Positions 38,463 to 49,080 of a stretch of 64,000 nucleotides of DNA are shown here, piece after piece. A model generated the notes under the pieces. It did no database searches. It was not told where the DNA came from and was given only the letters and a program-made list of their open reading frames with translations. The stretch covers positions 1 to 64,000 of the forward strand of contig NZ_QPJM01000013.1 in the NCBI RefSeq assembly GCF_003337575.1, given 5' to 3'. Positions within the stretch are counted from its first letter, which is position 1. Every line of letters begins with the position of its first letter. The stretch comes from Phyllobacterium bourgognense (GTDB lineage Bacteria; Pseudomonadota; Alphaproteobacteria; Rhizobiales; Rhizobiaceae). The translations under genes and the position numbers were made by a program.

Positions 38463-39368
38463 TTGTCTCTAAGAAAAGGTGACGTCCGGCCTCTTGGGCC
38501 GAACGATATACCGCTCATCTTTCTGACGCATAACAGCATTCAGTTTCTGCCGTCGTTCCTTGCGCACTATCGAAAATTGGGAATAACGCGATTCTTGTGT
38601 GTGGATGACCAATCGACGGATGGTACTCGAGAAAAACTGCTCGACGAACATGATGTCGATCTCTTCGGTTCGAATATCCGGTATCGCCAGGCAAACGGCG
38701 GCAATCTTTGGCGTGAGGCTCTGGTCCGGATTTATGGAACCAAGCGCTGGTACATGAATGTCGATTGCGACGAGTATTTTATTTATGACGAGTGCGAGAC
38801 GAGAAAGCTGCCAGAGCTGATTGCGGGATTGCAAGCAAAGGGAGTGCTGCACTGCCCGGCACCGATGATCGATTGTTATCCATCAGCCTCACTCAAGTCG
38901 GCGGTCTTCGACGGCTCCTTGGACGTCATGCCTTGGGAGATTGCCAACACCTTTGATCGGCAAGGGTATCGGCTGTTCCGCACCAACTCGGCCATGTCGA
39001 TGATGGGAGGGCCAAGAGATAGGTTGTTGAACTCTCCCGAGTACTATGATGAATTGATGAAATATCCGCTGCTCTATGTTGAACACGATATCGCATTTAC
39101 CATCAGCATCCATAAGCCGTGGCCATTCCACCGCAACTTTTCTCCCATCCATGGCTCACTTCTGCATTTCAAATTCTTTAGTGAAACGGAAGAATTCGTC
39201 AAGAAGGCGATAGAGGGCGGGCAGTATTTCAAGGGTTCTCGTGCCTACAAGACGATGCTTGAGGCAATCACGGCCGGAAGGCTGGACAACCTTACTTCGG
39301 ATGTCTCTGTAAAGTTCGAAAACTCGAAGCAGCTGTCCGGTCTTGGCTTCTTCAAGAGCGTGTTTTAG
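38463..39368 (+). CDS. Glycosyltransferase family 2 protein
   Basis: The C-terminal 300 residues have a GT-A fold: IPLIFLTHNSIQFLPSFLAHYRKLGI, then LCVDDQSTDGT (donor-binding Asp pair) and WYMNVDCDEYF (DxD-like metal site). The start is uncertain. TTG 38463 gives a short N-terminus before the first strand as in relatives, while the first in-frame ATG is at 38154 with an unlikely 103-residue extension. It ends 3 bp before the convergent lldD stop. It is probably active on surface polysaccharide; substrate unknown. Confidence 0.7.
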   Translation: MSLRKGDVRPLGPNDIPLIFLTHNSIQFLPSFLAHYRKLGITRFLCVDDQSTDGTREKLLDEHDVDLFGSNIRYRQANGGNLWREALVRIYGTKRWYMNVDCDEYFIYDECETRKLPELIAGLQAKGVLHCPAPMIDCYPSASLKSAVFDGSLDVMPWEIANTFDRQGYRLFRTNSAMSMMGGPRDRLLNSPEYYDELMKYPLLYVEHDIAFTISIHKPWPFHRNFSPIHGSLLHFKFFSETEEFVKKAIEGGQYFKGSRAYKTMLEAITAGRLDNLTSDVSVKFENSKQLSGLGFFKSVF

Positions 39369-39371
39369 GTT

Positions 39372-40574
39372 TCACGCGTCGGCTGTGCGGGCGCGCTTCT
39401 TCTTCACTTCGGCCATTCGGGGTTTTGTTTCGAGCCCGCTCTTGTAGAGGTTGTTTCGGTCAAGAACGTTGATGTCGCGCTCGCCGCATAGGGCCATGGT
39501 AATATCGAGCTCCTTGCGGATGATCTCCAATACCTCGGTGACGCCTTTTTTTCCGCCGGCACCCAGGCCGTAAAGAAAGGCTCGACCGATATATGTACCT
39601 TTGGCTCCGATGGCGAGCGCCTTCAACACGTCCTGGCCAGATCTAATACCACCGTCGAAGTGCACTTCGATCTTGTCGCCAACGGCGTCGACGATATCTG
39701 CAAGTACTGAAATGGACGAGGGTGCACCGTCAAGCTGGCGGCCTCCATGATTGGATACGATAATCGCATCCGCACCAGTCGCCGCCGCCATCTTTGCATC
39801 TTCGACATCAAGAATGCCTTTGATGATAAGTTTGCCGCCCCACCGTTCCTTTATCCAGGTGACATCGTTCCAGGAGAGACGTGGATCGAACTGTTCGGTT
39901 GTCCAGACTGACAGGGACGACAAATCGCCCACGCCTTTGGCGTGACCGACGATATTGCCGAATGTACGGCGCTTGGTCCTGAGCATCTCCATACACCATT
40001 GTGGACGAGTGGCCATTTGCCAGATGTGTTTCGGTGTAAACTTCGGGGGGGCAGAAAGACCGTTACGCAAATCCTTGTGGCGCTGGCCCAAAATCTGCAG
40101 ATCAAGCGTCAGAACCAAAGCCGAGCACTTGGCAGCTTTGGCACGGTCGATCAAATTATAGATAAAATCGCGGTCGCGCATCACATAAAGCTGGAACCAG
40201 AAAGGCTTGGTTGTCGCCGATGCAACATCCTCGATTGAACAGATACTCATTGTTGAGAGCGTGAACGGAACGCCGAATTCTTCGGCCGCCTGCGCCGCCA
40301 GCATCTCGCCATTTGCATGCTGCATACCCGTCAAGCCGGTTGGTGCAAGAGCGACAGGCATGGAAACTTTCTGGCCGATCATCGTGCTTTCGAGGGTACG
40401 GTCGGTCATGTCGACCGCAACACGCTGGCGCAATTGGATCTTGCGGAAATCCTCTTCGTTTGCGCGATAAGTGCTCTCCGTCCATGCACCAGAATCGGCG
40501 TAGTCGAAGAACATTTTCGGGACGCGCCGCTTGGCTAGTTCTTTCAGATCGGCAATTTCAACTGTCTTTTTCAT
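39372..40574 (-). CDS. lldD: FMN-dependent L-lactate dehydrogenase / alpha-hydroxyacid oxidase
   Basis: This 400-aa TIM-barrel flavoprotein has catalytic His and Arg in SNHGGRQLDG and phosphate-binding GGIRSGQDV, with MPVALAPTGLTGM near the N-terminus. It oxidises L-lactate (or a similar 2-hydroxyacid) to pyruvate and feeds the electron chain. ATG 40574 follows an AGGGCGG stretch. The open frame to 40679 is not family-like. The divergent neighbour is a D-2-hydroxyacid dehydrogenase, suggesting a shared role in hydroxyacid use. Confidence 0.9.
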   Translation of the reverse strand: MKKTVEIADLKELAKRRVPKMFFDYADSGAWTESTYRANEEDFRKIQLRQRVAVDMTDRTLESTMIGQKVSMPVALAPTGLTGMQHANGEMLAAQAAEEFGVPFTLSTMSICSIEDVASATTKPFWFQLYVMRDRDFIYNLIDRAKAAKCSALVLTLDLQILGQRHKDLRNGLSAPPKFTPKHIWQMATRPQWCMEMLRTKRRTFGNIVGHAKGVGDLSSLSVWTTEQFDPRLSWNDVTWIKERWGGKLIIKGILDVEDAKMAAATGADAIIVSNHGGRQLDGAPSSISVLADIVDAVGDKIEVHFDGGIRSGQDVLKALAIGAKGTYIGRAFLYGLGAGGKKGVTEVLEIIRKELDITMALCGERDINVLDRNNLYKSGLETKPRMAEVKKKRARTADA

Positions 40575-40749
40575 GTTCCGCCCTGCAGCAATGGTGCGAT
40601 GGTTTTCACACCAATGTATCCAAAAAGGCAAGCGCCAACTCAACAAATGACTGCAGATAAAGACTTGCTTCATATGCAAATAGTTTGTCTTTGCCCCTCG
40701 AGTGCAGCTATTGTTCTAACTCAGTCTGCACTCGACGGGATCCGATCTG

Positions 40750-41673
40750 ATGGAAAAACAACCTCTCCTCTTGCTTGGCCCTCTCATGCCGTACCTAACG
40801 GAGGAGTTGAAGAAGCGATACGCAACTGAAAAGCTCTACGAGGAAAAAGACGCTCTAGGCTTTCTGCAGCAAAATGCAGAACGCTTTCGCGCGGCGGTCA
40901 CGAGTACGTTCACTGGCCTCAAGGCGGATATGATCGATTTGCTGCCTTCACTTGAGATCGTTTCATCGTTTGGTGTTGGCACCGATTCGCTGGATATTGC
41001 TTACGCGGAAACCAAGGGAATAAAGATCGCCAATACGCCGGACGTTCTCAACGAAGACACCGCAAATATGGCGATCACACTTCTGCTGGCTGCTACCCGC
41101 GACATCGTTGCGAATGATCGTTTCGTTCGGGAGGGGCGCTGGGCAAGTGGGGAAACACCACCCTTGGCGCAGGGGATTGAAGGCAAGAAGATCGGACTGG
41201 TGGGGCTTGGTCGGATTGGCAGCGTCATCGCAAGAAAATTGACTGCTTTTGGCTGCGAAGTCGTTTATCACACGCGCAACAAGAGACACGACGTCTCATA
41301 CGAGTATTTTCCTGATCTGGTCGAAATGGCGCGCAGGTGTTCTGCCTTGATCGCAATTTTGCCCGGTGGGGATGCAACGAAAGGCGTCATTTCACGCGAT
41401 GTGCTACAGGCGCTTGGCTCCGAGGGAACCTTTGTCAATATCGCACGCGGCACAGTCGTCGATGAAACTGCCTTGGTCGAGCTTTTGCAATCGGGAGAAC
41501 TTGGGCGCGCCGGCCTCGACGTGTTCGTGGACGAACCGAACGTTCCCGAGGCCCTGTTTGCACTGGATAATGTGGTGTTGCAGCCGCATATGGGCAGCGC
41601 CACGGTCGAAACGCGCAAGGCGATGGCCGACCGTGTCGTTTCCAATCTGGACAACTACTTTTCAACCAAGTGA
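40750..41673 (+). CDS. D-2-hydroxyacid dehydrogenase (glyoxylate/hydroxypyruvate reductase-like)
   Basis: The 307-aa NAD(P)-dependent enzyme has Rossmann motif GLVGLGRIGS near 148. The catalytic triad is Arg in IARGTVVDE, Glu in DVFVDEP and His in LQPHMGS. The basic residues after the second strand (HTRNKR) favour NADPH. It could reduce glyoxylate, hydroxypyruvate or similar acids. It is divergent from lldD (175-bp gap) and convergent with purU (12 bp). Confidence 0.85.
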   Translation: MEKQPLLLLGPLMPYLTEELKKRYATEKLYEEKDALGFLQQNAERFRAAVTSTFTGLKADMIDLLPSLEIVSSFGVGTDSLDIAYAETKGIKIANTPDVLNEDTANMAITLLLAATRDIVANDRFVREGRWASGETPPLAQGIEGKKIGLVGLGRIGSVIARKLTAFGCEVVYHTRNKRHDVSYEYFPDLVEMARRCSALIAILPGGDATKGVISRDVLQALGSEGTFVNIARGTVVDETALVELLQSGELGRAGLDVFVDEPNVPEALFALDNVVLQPHMGSATVETRKAMADRVVSNLDNYFSTK

Positions 41674-41685
41674 AGGCGCGGGCGA

Positions 41686-42540
41686 TTATCCGAATACAAC
41701 CGTCTTGTGACCGTTGAGCATGACGCGCGATTCGAGATGTTTCTTTACTGCCCGCGCCAGCACTCGGCTTTCAATGTCGCGGCCGGTAGCCACGAAATCT
41801 TCCGCACTCATGGCATGGGTAACGCGTTCGGTCTCCTGCTCGATGATGGGACCCTCATCGAGGTCAGGCGTCACATAATGCGCTGTCGCGCCAATAAGCT
41901 TCACGCCGCGTTCGAAAGCCTGGTGATAGGGCTTGGCACCCTTGAAGCTTGGCAGGAACGAATGGTGGATATTGATGACTTTGCCGAACAACCGTTTCGA
42001 CAAATTGTCTGACAGGACCTGCATGTAGCGCGCCAGGACTACAAGGTCAGCGCCGGTGTCCTTGACGATCTTGAGCAGAGCCTCTTCCTGCTCGATCTTG
42101 TTGTCCTTGGAGACCGGCAGGACGTGATAAGGAATACTTTCATGTTCGGCAAAGCGGCGGCTGTCTTCGTGGTTGGAGACGATCGCAGCAACATCGGCGT
42201 CCAGCCAGCCAACTTTGATCTGGTAGAACAGATGCAACAGCGCATGGTCGAACTTGGATACCATGATGATGATCTTCGGCTTTTTCGATTGGTCAACAAG
42301 ACTGGTTTTCATGTCGAAGCGCTGAATGGCGGGTTTCAAAGCTCGTTCGACATCATCCTTGGTTGTGCCTTCGGCTGCCGTGAAGGCGATGCGCATGAAA
42401 AAGCGATTTGTCTGTCTGTCCCAGAACTGATTGCTCTCGGCAATATTCGCGTCCATGCCGGCAAGCTCCGTCGTTACCGACGCAACGATACCCGGTCGAT
42501 CTTCACAGGAAAGGGTAAGAACATAATTCTTGTCTGGCAT
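41686..42540 (-). CDS. purU: Formyltetrahydrofolate deformylase PurU
   Basis: The 284-aa protein has an N-terminal ACT domain (1-85, DRPGIVASVTTELAGMDANI) and a formyltransferase-like hydrolase domain. The latter has NIHHSFLPSFKGAKPYHQA (catalytic His) and ATAHYVTPDLDEGPIIEQ (catalytic Asp). It releases formate from 10-formyl-THF to balance one-carbon pools. Proximity to serine synthesis genes 13 kb away is probably incidental. It lies directly downstream of cobJ with a 111-bp gap. Confidence 0.93.
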   Translation of the reverse strand: MPDKNYVLTLSCEDRPGIVASVTTELAGMDANIAESNQFWDRQTNRFFMRIAFTAAEGTTKDDVERALKPAIQRFDMKTSLVDQSKKPKIIIMVSKFDHALLHLFYQIKVGWLDADVAAIVSNHEDSRRFAEHESIPYHVLPVSKDNKIEQEEALLKIVKDTGADLVVLARYMQVLSDNLSKRLFGKVINIHHSFLPSFKGAKPYHQAFERGVKLIGATAHYVTPDLDEGPIIEQETERVTHAMSAEDFVATGRDIESRVLARAVKKHLESRVMLNGHKTVVFG

Positions 42541-42651
42541 GGTATCTCCGGGTGCAGGCGATCTGATCTTGCAGGATCATAGTGAGCAGCGTCGAACGGC
42601 GTCGATACAAAAGCGAAGCGCTCAGTCCTTTTTCCGGCATGGACTTTCTGT

Positions 42652-44097
42652 TCAACCTTCGGGCTTGGTTCCGTACCAGCGAGGCGTATAGACCCATTTG
42701 CCGCCGTCCCTGCGTTCAAAACTGCGCGTGAGCGACGATCCGACAATGATCACCGTTCGCATGTCCACCTGATCGGGGGTTAGCTCGGCAAGCGCGATGA
42801 CACGCAAGGTTTCCGCAGGACGGCCGATATCTCGACCAAGGACGATAGGGGTATCAACATTCCGGTACTTGCGCAGGATATCGATGGCGCGTGGCAGTTG
42901 CCAAGGACGATGCTTTGAGATTGGATTGTAGAATGCCATTGCAAGGTCTGCTTCGGCGGCCAATGAAATGCGTTTCTCAATAATCTCCCAAGGCTTCAAA
43001 TTGTCGGAAAGCGAGAGAACACAGAAATCATGGCCGAGTGGTGCGCCACTGAGACTGGCTGCCGCCAACGCAGCGGAAACCCCGGGCAGTATTTCCAACT
43101 CCACAGCATGCCAGGAGACGTCCGCAGATTCATGCAATGCCTCGACCACTGCAGCAGCCATGGCGAAAACACCGGGATCACCGGAAGAAACCATCACGAC
43201 GGACCGGCCCGTTGCGGCAAGCTCGAAAGCGTGTCGCGCGCGCTGCATTTCCTCGCGATTGTCGGTCATATGCAGAGTCTGGTCTGAGCGGAAAGGCCCC
43301 GCCATGCGGACGTAAGTCTCGTAGCCAAGCACATCGTCTGCGTTCTGCAGTTCCCGTTTAACCGCCGGAATCATGAAATCAGGGCTGCCTGGCCCGAGAC
43401 CTACCACTGCAAGCCTCCCACGGCTATGGCCTGCAACGGTAGATTCCAGGGAAGGCAAGCTCGTAAAATCTGTCGGCTTGCGCTGAAAAACCAGATCGCC
43501 TTTTTGGGGTGCAACATCCGAAGATGTAACCAGAATGCGCAGTTCCGCGTCGTCATCCAGAGGAAGGTTGGCCTCCTGAAGCCAAGGTGCGTCCCCCTCT
43601 ATTCTAACAGTTTTGCCTCCAAGCAAATCAGCAATGAACGTCTTGGCATCCTCGGGATTTTTCAATTCGAAGCCCGGGGGAGGATTGAGCAGGCAAGTAC
43701 CGAACCGGAGTTCACCTGATGTCGTTATGGCGGGTGAGATCTTAAGAACAGCTGCAATTTGTCGGGCAAGGACGTTCACGCCTGTTGTGCCACCCAAGAG
43801 GGGAACTACCGCGCTGCCATCATCCGCCACCGCCAGAACGGGCGGTTCGGCGCCCTTGTCACCAAGAGCCGGGGCGAGGGAGCGGATAGTAATGCCGGCG
43901 GCACAGAGAGCGATGACTGCATGACCGTTCTGATAGAGCTGTCGGACTGTTTCGCCGAAGTTCGTGTAGGAGATATCGGCGCCGTCGACGCGGGCTTCCA
44001 ACCCATAGATAGTTACTCCCAGCATGCTCGCTTTGATTCGCAATGCCGTTTCCATGCCGAGCGCCGACAGGGCCACTATGGCTATGGGATATATCAT
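42652..44097 (-). CDS. cobJ: Precorrin-3B C17-methyltransferase with CbiG N-terminal domain
   Basis: The 481-aa fusion has residues 1-225 matching the CbiG N-terminal and central regions ([37 protein letters not shown]). Residues about 228-481 are the CobJ/CbiH SAM-dependent methyltransferase, with [12 protein letters not shown] and [12 protein letters not shown]. CobJ makes precorrin-4 in the aerobic B12 route. CbiG acts in the anaerobic route, so the role of the extra domain here is unclear. It overlaps cobI by 4 bp (ATGA). Confidence 0.9.
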   Translation of the reverse strand: MIYPIAIVALSALGMETALRIKASMLGVTIYGLEARVDGADISYTNFGETVRQLYQNGHAVIALCAAGITIRSLAPALGDKGAEPPVLAVADDGSAVVPLLGGTTGVNVLARQIAAVLKISPAITTSGELRFGTCLLNPPPGFELKNPEDAKTFIADLLGGKTVRIEGDAPWLQEANLPLDDDAELRILVTSSDVAPQKGDLVFQRKPTDFTSLPSLESTVAGHSRGRLAVVGLGPGSPDFMIPAVKRELQNADDVLGYETYVRMAGPFRSDQTLHMTDNREEMQRARHAFELAATGRSVVMVSSGDPGVFAMAAAVVEALHESADVSWHAVELEILPGVSAALAAASLSGAPLGHDFCVLSLSDNLKPWEIIEKRISLAAEADLAMAFYNPISKHRPWQLPRAIDILRKYRNVDTPIVLGRDIGRPAETLRVIALAELTPDQVDMRTVIIVGSSLTRSFERRDGGKWVYTPRWYGTKPEG

Positions 44098-44834
44098 TCG
44101 GCGCTACCCGCCCATTTCTCTCCCGGAACGAGAATCAATGAGAAGTAGGGCGAGGATTCGGGATCGACTTCCGCCAATGGAATGATGCGTTGTGCCTCCA
44201 TCGTTGCCCGTTCGACATAAAGCGCCCGATCGAGCAGGCCAAGATCGTCGATTACACCACGCACTTTCGCGAGGTTTTTACCAAGCTTCATGATCGCTGC
44301 GGCTTCGGTGGCGGCGAGCCGGGTTTTCAAATCTTGTGCAGAAAGGACACCGGAGAGAACGGTAAGCGTCTGATTCCGATAGACCAGAGGTGCACCAAGC
44401 ACGGCGGCTCCGCCCAGGACGGAACATACACCTGGCACGACTTCGGTTTCGTAGTCTTCAGCCAGTCTGTCGTGGATGTACATGAAGGAGCCGTAGAAGA
44501 ATGGATCCCCCTCGGCGATAACCGCGACATCGGTTCCCGCGTCGAGATGGGTGCGCAAAAGCGCAGTTATTTCGCCGTAGAAATCGCTGACGATAGCATC
44601 GTAGTTCATATGAGCGGGTAGTATCTCCGTCGTGACTGGATAAATCAGCGGGACGAGAAGCTGCTTCTCATCAAGATAGCGCTCGACGATGGCCAATGCG
44701 TTACCCTTCTTGCCTTTGGCAGCGTGATAGGCGACCACGGGAGCAGACTGAAGCAGACGCAACGCCTTCAATGTAATGAGTTCAGGATCGCCGGGACCAA
44801 CGCCCAGCCCAAAAAGCCGCCCGGGCTTCGGCAT
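44094..44834 (-). CDS. cobI: Precorrin-2 C20-methyltransferase CobI
   Basis: This 246-aa SAM-dependent tetrapyrrole methylase has [18 protein letters not shown] at the N-terminus and [16 protein letters not shown] in the middle. It methylates precorrin-2 to precorrin-3A in the cytosol. ATG 44834 overlaps the cobH stop by one base (TAATG) and the stop overlaps the cobJ start, so cobH-cobI-cobJ are coupled. The open frame to 45335 is the shadow of cobH. Confidence 0.94.
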   Translation of the reverse strand: MPKPGRLFGLGVGPGDPELITLKALRLLQSAPVVAYHAAKGKKGNALAIVERYLDEKQLLVPLIYPVTTEILPAHMNYDAIVSDFYGEITALLRTHLDAGTDVAVIAEGDPFFYGSFMYIHDRLAEDYETEVVPGVCSVLGGAAVLGAPLVYRNQTLTVLSGVLSAQDLKTRLAATEAAAIMKLGKNLAKVRGVIDDLGLLDRALYVERATMEAQRIIPLAEVDPESSPYFSLILVPGEKWAGSAE

Positions 44835-45460
44835 TATTCTTTCTCCGACGCGAGAGCATTGATCGCTGCGGCAGCCATGGCACTGCCGCCGCGGCGGCCA
44901 TGCACGACGACATAGGGAATTCCGCGGCTGTCCTCGGCAAGCGCCGCCTTGGATTCCATCGCGCCGACAAAGCCGACTGGAAAGCCGAGAATCAGCGCCG
45001 GCTTCGAAGCACCTTCGTCGATCATTTCGAGCAATCGAAACAGGGCAGTGGGCGCATTGCCGAAGGCAACAACCGCACCCGCCAAGTGGGGGCGCCATAG
45101 TTCCAAAGCCGCGGCGGAGCGGGTGTTGCCTATGTCGAGCGCCAATTTGGCGACCGAGGGATCTCCCAAGGTGCAAATCACCTGATTTTGAGCCGGCAGA
45201 CGCGACCGTGTAACACCCTCCGCCACCATGCGTGCGTCGCACAAGATCGGCGCGCCGCTCAGCAATGCGTTGCGACCAGCTGTTGCAGCACCCTCGGAAA
45301 ACGCCAGGTCCTGTATCACATCGACCATGCCGCAAGCATGGGCGACGCGCACGGCCAGCTTTTCCAGGTCAGCTGGAATGCCGTTCAAATCGGCTTCGGA
45401 ACGAATGATAGCGAACGAGCGATCATAGATCGCCTGACCGTCGCGGATATAGTCAAGCAT
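44834..45460 (-). CDS. cobH: Precorrin-8X methylmutase CobH
   Basis: The 208-aa enzyme moves a methyl group from C11 to C12 to give hydrogenobyrinic acid. The family core is visible: [26 protein letters not shown] (the His in AHACG is the active-site base) and [16 protein letters not shown] 45460 overlaps the cobG end by 8 bp. A GTG at 45490 is in frame. Confidence 0.94.
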   Translation of the reverse strand: MLDYIRDGQAIYDRSFAIIRSEADLNGIPADLEKLAVRVAHACGMVDVIQDLAFSEGAATAGRNALLSGAPILCDARMVAEGVTRSRLPAQNQVICTLGDPSVAKLALDIGNTRSAAALELWRPHLAGAVVAFGNAPTALFRLLEMIDEGASKPALILGFPVGFVGAMESKAALAEDSRGIPYVVVHGRRGGSAMAAAAINALASEKE

Positions 45461-46835
45461 ATATTGGCCCCCCAGAGCCGGAATTCTCACCGATCAATTC
45501 GGCAGCTTCGTCGATAGTGACATTGGCAGCCAATAGCTTGCCAAAACGCGACGGTCCATTAGTCGCGCACAGAAAGACGTCGTAACGTCCTGCGGCAGTT
45601 GCCACGAGCGTGATAGGTTTGGCCGAGGGCGACGCACAGGATTTGCTGCAACCGCTCATATGGATTCGCGGAACCGCGGGACTACCCTGCATTAGCGACG
45701 CGAGCTTCAGCCCATCTGACTGGGTGGCTGCCAAGGCCGAACTGCATCCCGCCGACCCCGAACAGCTGATCATCGTCGCAAGCGCTTTTTTAGGATTGGC
45801 GCCCAGTCCGAGTGCTTCGAGCGCAGCGAGCGTTGTCTTTGCATCACCGATTGAAACTTGCGGCAAGAGAACGCTTTGCCAAGGTGTCATGCGCAATGTT
45901 CCGTTGCCATACTTTTCGGCAACGTCTGCCAGCGATTGTAAAAGGCCTGGATCAAGGCGGCCAAGTGGAGGCATGGCGCCTACAAAACAGTGTGAGTTTT
46001 CAGCTTCCGGCGAGGGGCCAAGATGGCCATTTTCGCGGGCAGGGTATCTGCGCCAATTTGTAATCTTCTCACTTCGTATCGGAACTCCGAGGCGCGATTC
46101 CAACTGGTCTACGAGGTATTCGGCCCCAGTTTCGTCCGTCATATGACGGAGGCGCGAAGCTTGCGGGTGTGCACGGCACCATTCGATGAAGATATCGAGC
46201 ATGCCAGTGATGAGACCAAATGCTTGCTTGGTTGCGATGCTACCAAGAGCAGGCTGAGCATCGGCTTTTGTGGGCGGCACGCCTGCAATGCCGAAGGCGA
46301 AGCGCGCCGCACCACTTTCCAGATCGACAGGACTGAGCCAAAGATCATGGGGGTGATCAACCATCGCAACGCTTTCGCCTCCATCAATGAGGATGGAAAA
46401 CTTGGGCGAAAGAGTCTGGTAGAGCAGATTCGTCTGCACGATTGTCAGGACGCGCAGGGCCAGAGGCCGCACGTCCGGCAGCGTCCGGTCAAATCCGGCA
46501 AACGGGCTGATCATAATGTTGCGAACGTCATCGCCGCGGTCGGTCAACGGTCCGAGCCCTGCTTCCAGCAAAGCAGTAACCAATGCTTCTTCCATTTCCG
46601 GACGCACGCCCCGAATCTGCAGATTGGCGCGATTGGTGATTTCGATCGTGCCGTTGCCACAACGCTGTGCTGCATCCGCGACGAAGCGCGCCTGAACTGC
46701 GCTCAGATCGCCAAAGGTCAGTTTCAAACGGCAGATACCGCCGTCGAGGGCCTTTGCCATGCGGAACAACCCAGGGCAGGCAGAGCGCCGTGCGTCGACG
46801 GTTGATCGCTGGATAGTGGTTTTCAGATGGCTCAT
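45453..46835 (-). CDS. cobG: Precorrin-3B synthase CobG
   Basis: This 460-aa member of the nitrite/sulfite reductase-like family carries two ferredoxin-like halves and a 4Fe-4S/siroheme-type Cys set (SCSGSAGC and SGCSKSC, about 365-415). CobG oxygenates precorrin-3A, so it marks the aerobic (oxygen-dependent) B12 pathway. It is first in the cobGHIJ operon and divergent from cobL, with a 116-bp shared gap. Confidence 0.93.
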   Translation of the reverse strand: MSHLKTTIQRSTVDARRSACPGLFRMAKALDGGICRLKLTFGDLSAVQARFVADAAQRCGNGTIEITNRANLQIRGVRPEMEEALVTALLEAGLGPLTDRGDDVRNIMISPFAGFDRTLPDVRPLALRVLTIVQTNLLYQTLSPKFSILIDGGESVAMVDHPHDLWLSPVDLESGAARFAFGIAGVPPTKADAQPALGSIATKQAFGLITGMLDIFIEWCRAHPQASRLRHMTDETGAEYLVDQLESRLGVPIRSEKITNWRRYPARENGHLGPSPEAENSHCFVGAMPPLGRLDPGLLQSLADVAEKYGNGTLRMTPWQSVLLPQVSIGDAKTTLAALEALGLGANPKKALATMISCSGSAGCSSALAATQSDGLKLASLMQGSPAVPRIHMSGCSKSCASPSAKPITLVATAAGRYDVFLCATNGPSRFGKLLAANVTIDEAAELIGENSGSGGPIYA

Positions 46836-46951
46836 GGCATTGTCGGTTTTACAGGATGCCTCGGGGCGTGCCAACCTTTCTCATAGCGCTCGCTTCGTTG
46901 ACCCAACAAGCGGTTTCGGGCATGCATGGTAGCCGCAATTCGATGGAATGT

Positions 46952-48169
46952 ATGATGACACAATGGTTGACGATTATCGGGATTGGCGAGGATGGATATA
47001 GTGGTCTCGGTCAGAATGCCCGTGATGCCCTCGCAGGTGCTGGAACCATTTTCGGCGGCAAGCGCCATCTGGATCTGTTGCCCGAAGGGCTGACTGGTGA
47101 ACGTATTGCATGGCCCAGCCCATTCTCGGACGCGTACCCCATGCTCCTTGCCGTGCGCGGCCAGCCTGTCGCTGTGTTGGCCAGCGGCGATCCGATGCAT
47201 TTCGGCATGGGTGCCACTCTGACGCACTATGTCGCGGCCGATGAGATGCGAATAATTCCGGCTCCTTCATCATTCTCGCTGGCGGCCGCTGCCATGGGCT
47301 GGCCGATACAGGAGACACAACTGCTGAGTGTTCATGGCAGGCCAATCGAGGCCCTGTTCAAGGCGTTCGCGCCTGGGGCAAAGTTGCTTATTCTCAGCAA
47401 TGATGGAGGCACACCTTTGCGGGTTGCGCAGATGCTGAGCAAAACCGGGTTCGGCTCAGCGCGCTTGACTGTGCTGGAACATCTGGGGGGTGCTGCGCAG
47501 GGGCGAATTGATGGCATTGCAAATGCCTGGAACCAACCTCGCTGTGCCGATCTCAATGTGCTTGCTGTGGATTGCGGCAAAGCGATGCCACCAGCCCGGA
47601 TCTATTCTACGTGTGCCGGTTTGCCCGACGAAGCGTTCGAACATGATGGGCAATTGACCAAACGGGATGTCCGTGCCGTTACTCTGGCATATCTCGCGCC
47701 GCTGCCGGGGGAGCTCTTATGGGATGTCGGGGCGGGTTGCGGCTCGATCGGCATTGAGTGGATGCGCGCACACAGTTCATGCCGGACCTTGGCAATTGAA
47801 GCCAATGACAAGCGGCAAGATTTGATCCTGCGCAACAGCCGGACGTTGGGTGTGCCTGACCTTCAACTTGTGCGCGGTGAAGCGCCGGCGGCTTTGCAAG
47901 GGCTCGCAGAACCCGATGCCGTCTTCATCGGTGGCGGCGTGACCGATGAAGGGGTAATGGAGGCGTGCTGGGAGGGCCTCAAGCCAGGTGGGCGCCTGGT
48001 TGCCAATGCTGTGACAATTCAGAGTGAAATGGCAATTGTTGGCTGGCGCTCCGCCCATGGCGGCGAACTCACAAAGCTTGCTTTTTCGTACGCGCAACCT
48101 CTGGGTGGTTTTGATACGTGGCGTTCTGCTCTGCCGGTTACTGTCTATGCTGTTCGCAAGCCGATGTGA
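46952..48169 (+). CDS. cobL: Precorrin-6Y C5,15-methyltransferase (decarboxylating) CobL
   Basis: The 405-aa fusion has an N-terminal CbiE methylase (1-205, [23 protein letters not shown]). The C-terminal CbiT methylase/decarboxylase (about 215-405) has a SAM motif [16 protein letters not shown]. It makes precorrin-8X. It is divergent from cobGHIJ; cobK and cobM, often adjacent in relatives, are not in the window. ATG 46952 (or the next codon, 46955) is chosen; no strong ribosome site is seen. A hairpin at 46891-46912 lies in the divergent promoter region. Confidence 0.92.
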   Translation: MMTQWLTIIGIGEDGYSGLGQNARDALAGAGTIFGGKRHLDLLPEGLTGERIAWPSPFSDAYPMLLAVRGQPVAVLASGDPMHFGMGATLTHYVAADEMRIIPAPSSFSLAAAAMGWPIQETQLLSVHGRPIEALFKAFAPGAKLLILSNDGGTPLRVAQMLSKTGFGSARLTVLEHLGGAAQGRIDGIANAWNQPRCADLNVLAVDCGKAMPPARIYSTCAGLPDEAFEHDGQLTKRDVRAVTLAYLAPLPGELLWDVGAGCGSIGIEWMRAHSSCRTLAIEANDKRQDLILRNSRTLGVPDLQLVRGEAPAALQGLAEPDAVFIGGGVTDEGVMEACWEGLKPGGRLVANAVTIQSEMAIVGWRSAHGGELTKLAFSYAQPLGGFDTWRSALPVTVYAVRKPM

Positions 48170-48282
48170 TTGTCCGTCCAACGCAGGAAACATTATGAAT
48201 ACTTACTGGCCTTTTGCCTTCAATAGGGGAACCAACATCACAGTTGTAAGGTTGGTATTCTCTTGCCGGAAAGGAATCTCTC

Positions 48283-49080
48283 ATGGAACTTGATCCTCAG
48301 AACGCGTTTTCCGCAATTCAGACTGGCATTCGTGAAGCAAGCGCCCTTGTTGTTGCTTATGCATTCTCAGTAATTGGCGCAGTTCTGTTGCTGATCATCG
48401 GATTTGTTGTAGCAGGTCTCGTGGAGCGTTGGGTCTATGCCGGGCTTGGGCAAGTCGGCGGCTTTGACCTGACATTGCGCCGGTTTTTTTCCAAGATCGC
48501 GCGCTATGTGGTGCTCGGCCTTGTCGTGGTAATGGTGCTCGGTCAATTTGGTATCCAGACGGCTTCTGTAATTGCTGCCATCGGTGCTGTCGGCTTGGCA
48601 ATCGGGCTGGCTTTGCAAGGAACGTTGCAGAATATCGCAGCAGGAATCATGCTTTTGGCGCTCCGTCCCCTTCGCATCGGTGAATACGTAGAGGTCGGCA
48701 GCGTCAGCGGTACAGTCGAAGAAATCGGACTCTTTGCGACGCGATTGCGTGCTGCGGACGGCATATACATTCTTGCGCCAAATTCGACGCTTTGGACCCT
48801 GCCCGTCAAGAATTTTACCCGAAACGGTATTCGGCGCAATGACATCACGATTACGGTTTCCAACGAGGATGATTTGGACCAGGTGCAGCAATCCTTGATC
48901 GAACAGGCTGAAACCGACGAGCGGGTCAAGAAAGACCCGGCTCCTTCAGCCTTTGTGGCCGAACTGGGTGACGCGACCGCAGCAATAACATTACGCTACT
49001 GGACTTCGGTCAACGAATACCAATCTGCCAAAGCGGATCTTAACAAAAGCGTGATGAACTGGCAGAAGGCTAAAGTTTGA
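48283..49080 (+). CDS. Small-conductance mechanosensitive channel, MscS family
   Basis: The 265-aa protein has three membrane helices. The pore helix has the MscS Gly/Ala pattern (GAVGLAIGLALQGTLQNIAAGIMLLALRPLRIGEYVEVG). A cytoplasmic beta domain and alpha/beta cage follow. It opens under membrane tension to release solutes. Length equals short E. coli MscS. GGAAAGGAATCTC precedes the ATG. A 537-bp gap follows. Confidence 0.92.
   Translation: MELDPQNAFSAIQTGIREASALVVAYAFSVIGAVLLLIIGFVVAGLVERWVYAGLGQVGGFDLTLRRFFSKIARYVVLGLVVVMVLGQFGIQTASVIAAIGAVGLAIGLALQGTLQNIAAGIMLLALRPLRIGEYVEVGSVSGTVEEIGLFATRLRAADGIYILAPNSTLWTLPVKNFTRNGIRRNDITITVSNEDDLDQVQQSLIEQAETDERVKKDPAPSAFVAELGDATAAITLRYWTSVNEYQSAKADLNKSVMNWQKAKV

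Noticed and set aside
46023-46805. Plus-strand open frame of 260 codons
   Set aside because: It is antisense to cobG, whose Fe-S motifs and family length are clear.
46836-46951. Possible cobalamin riboswitch between cobG and cobL
   Set aside because: The gap is only 116 bp and no B12-box-like core was seen.
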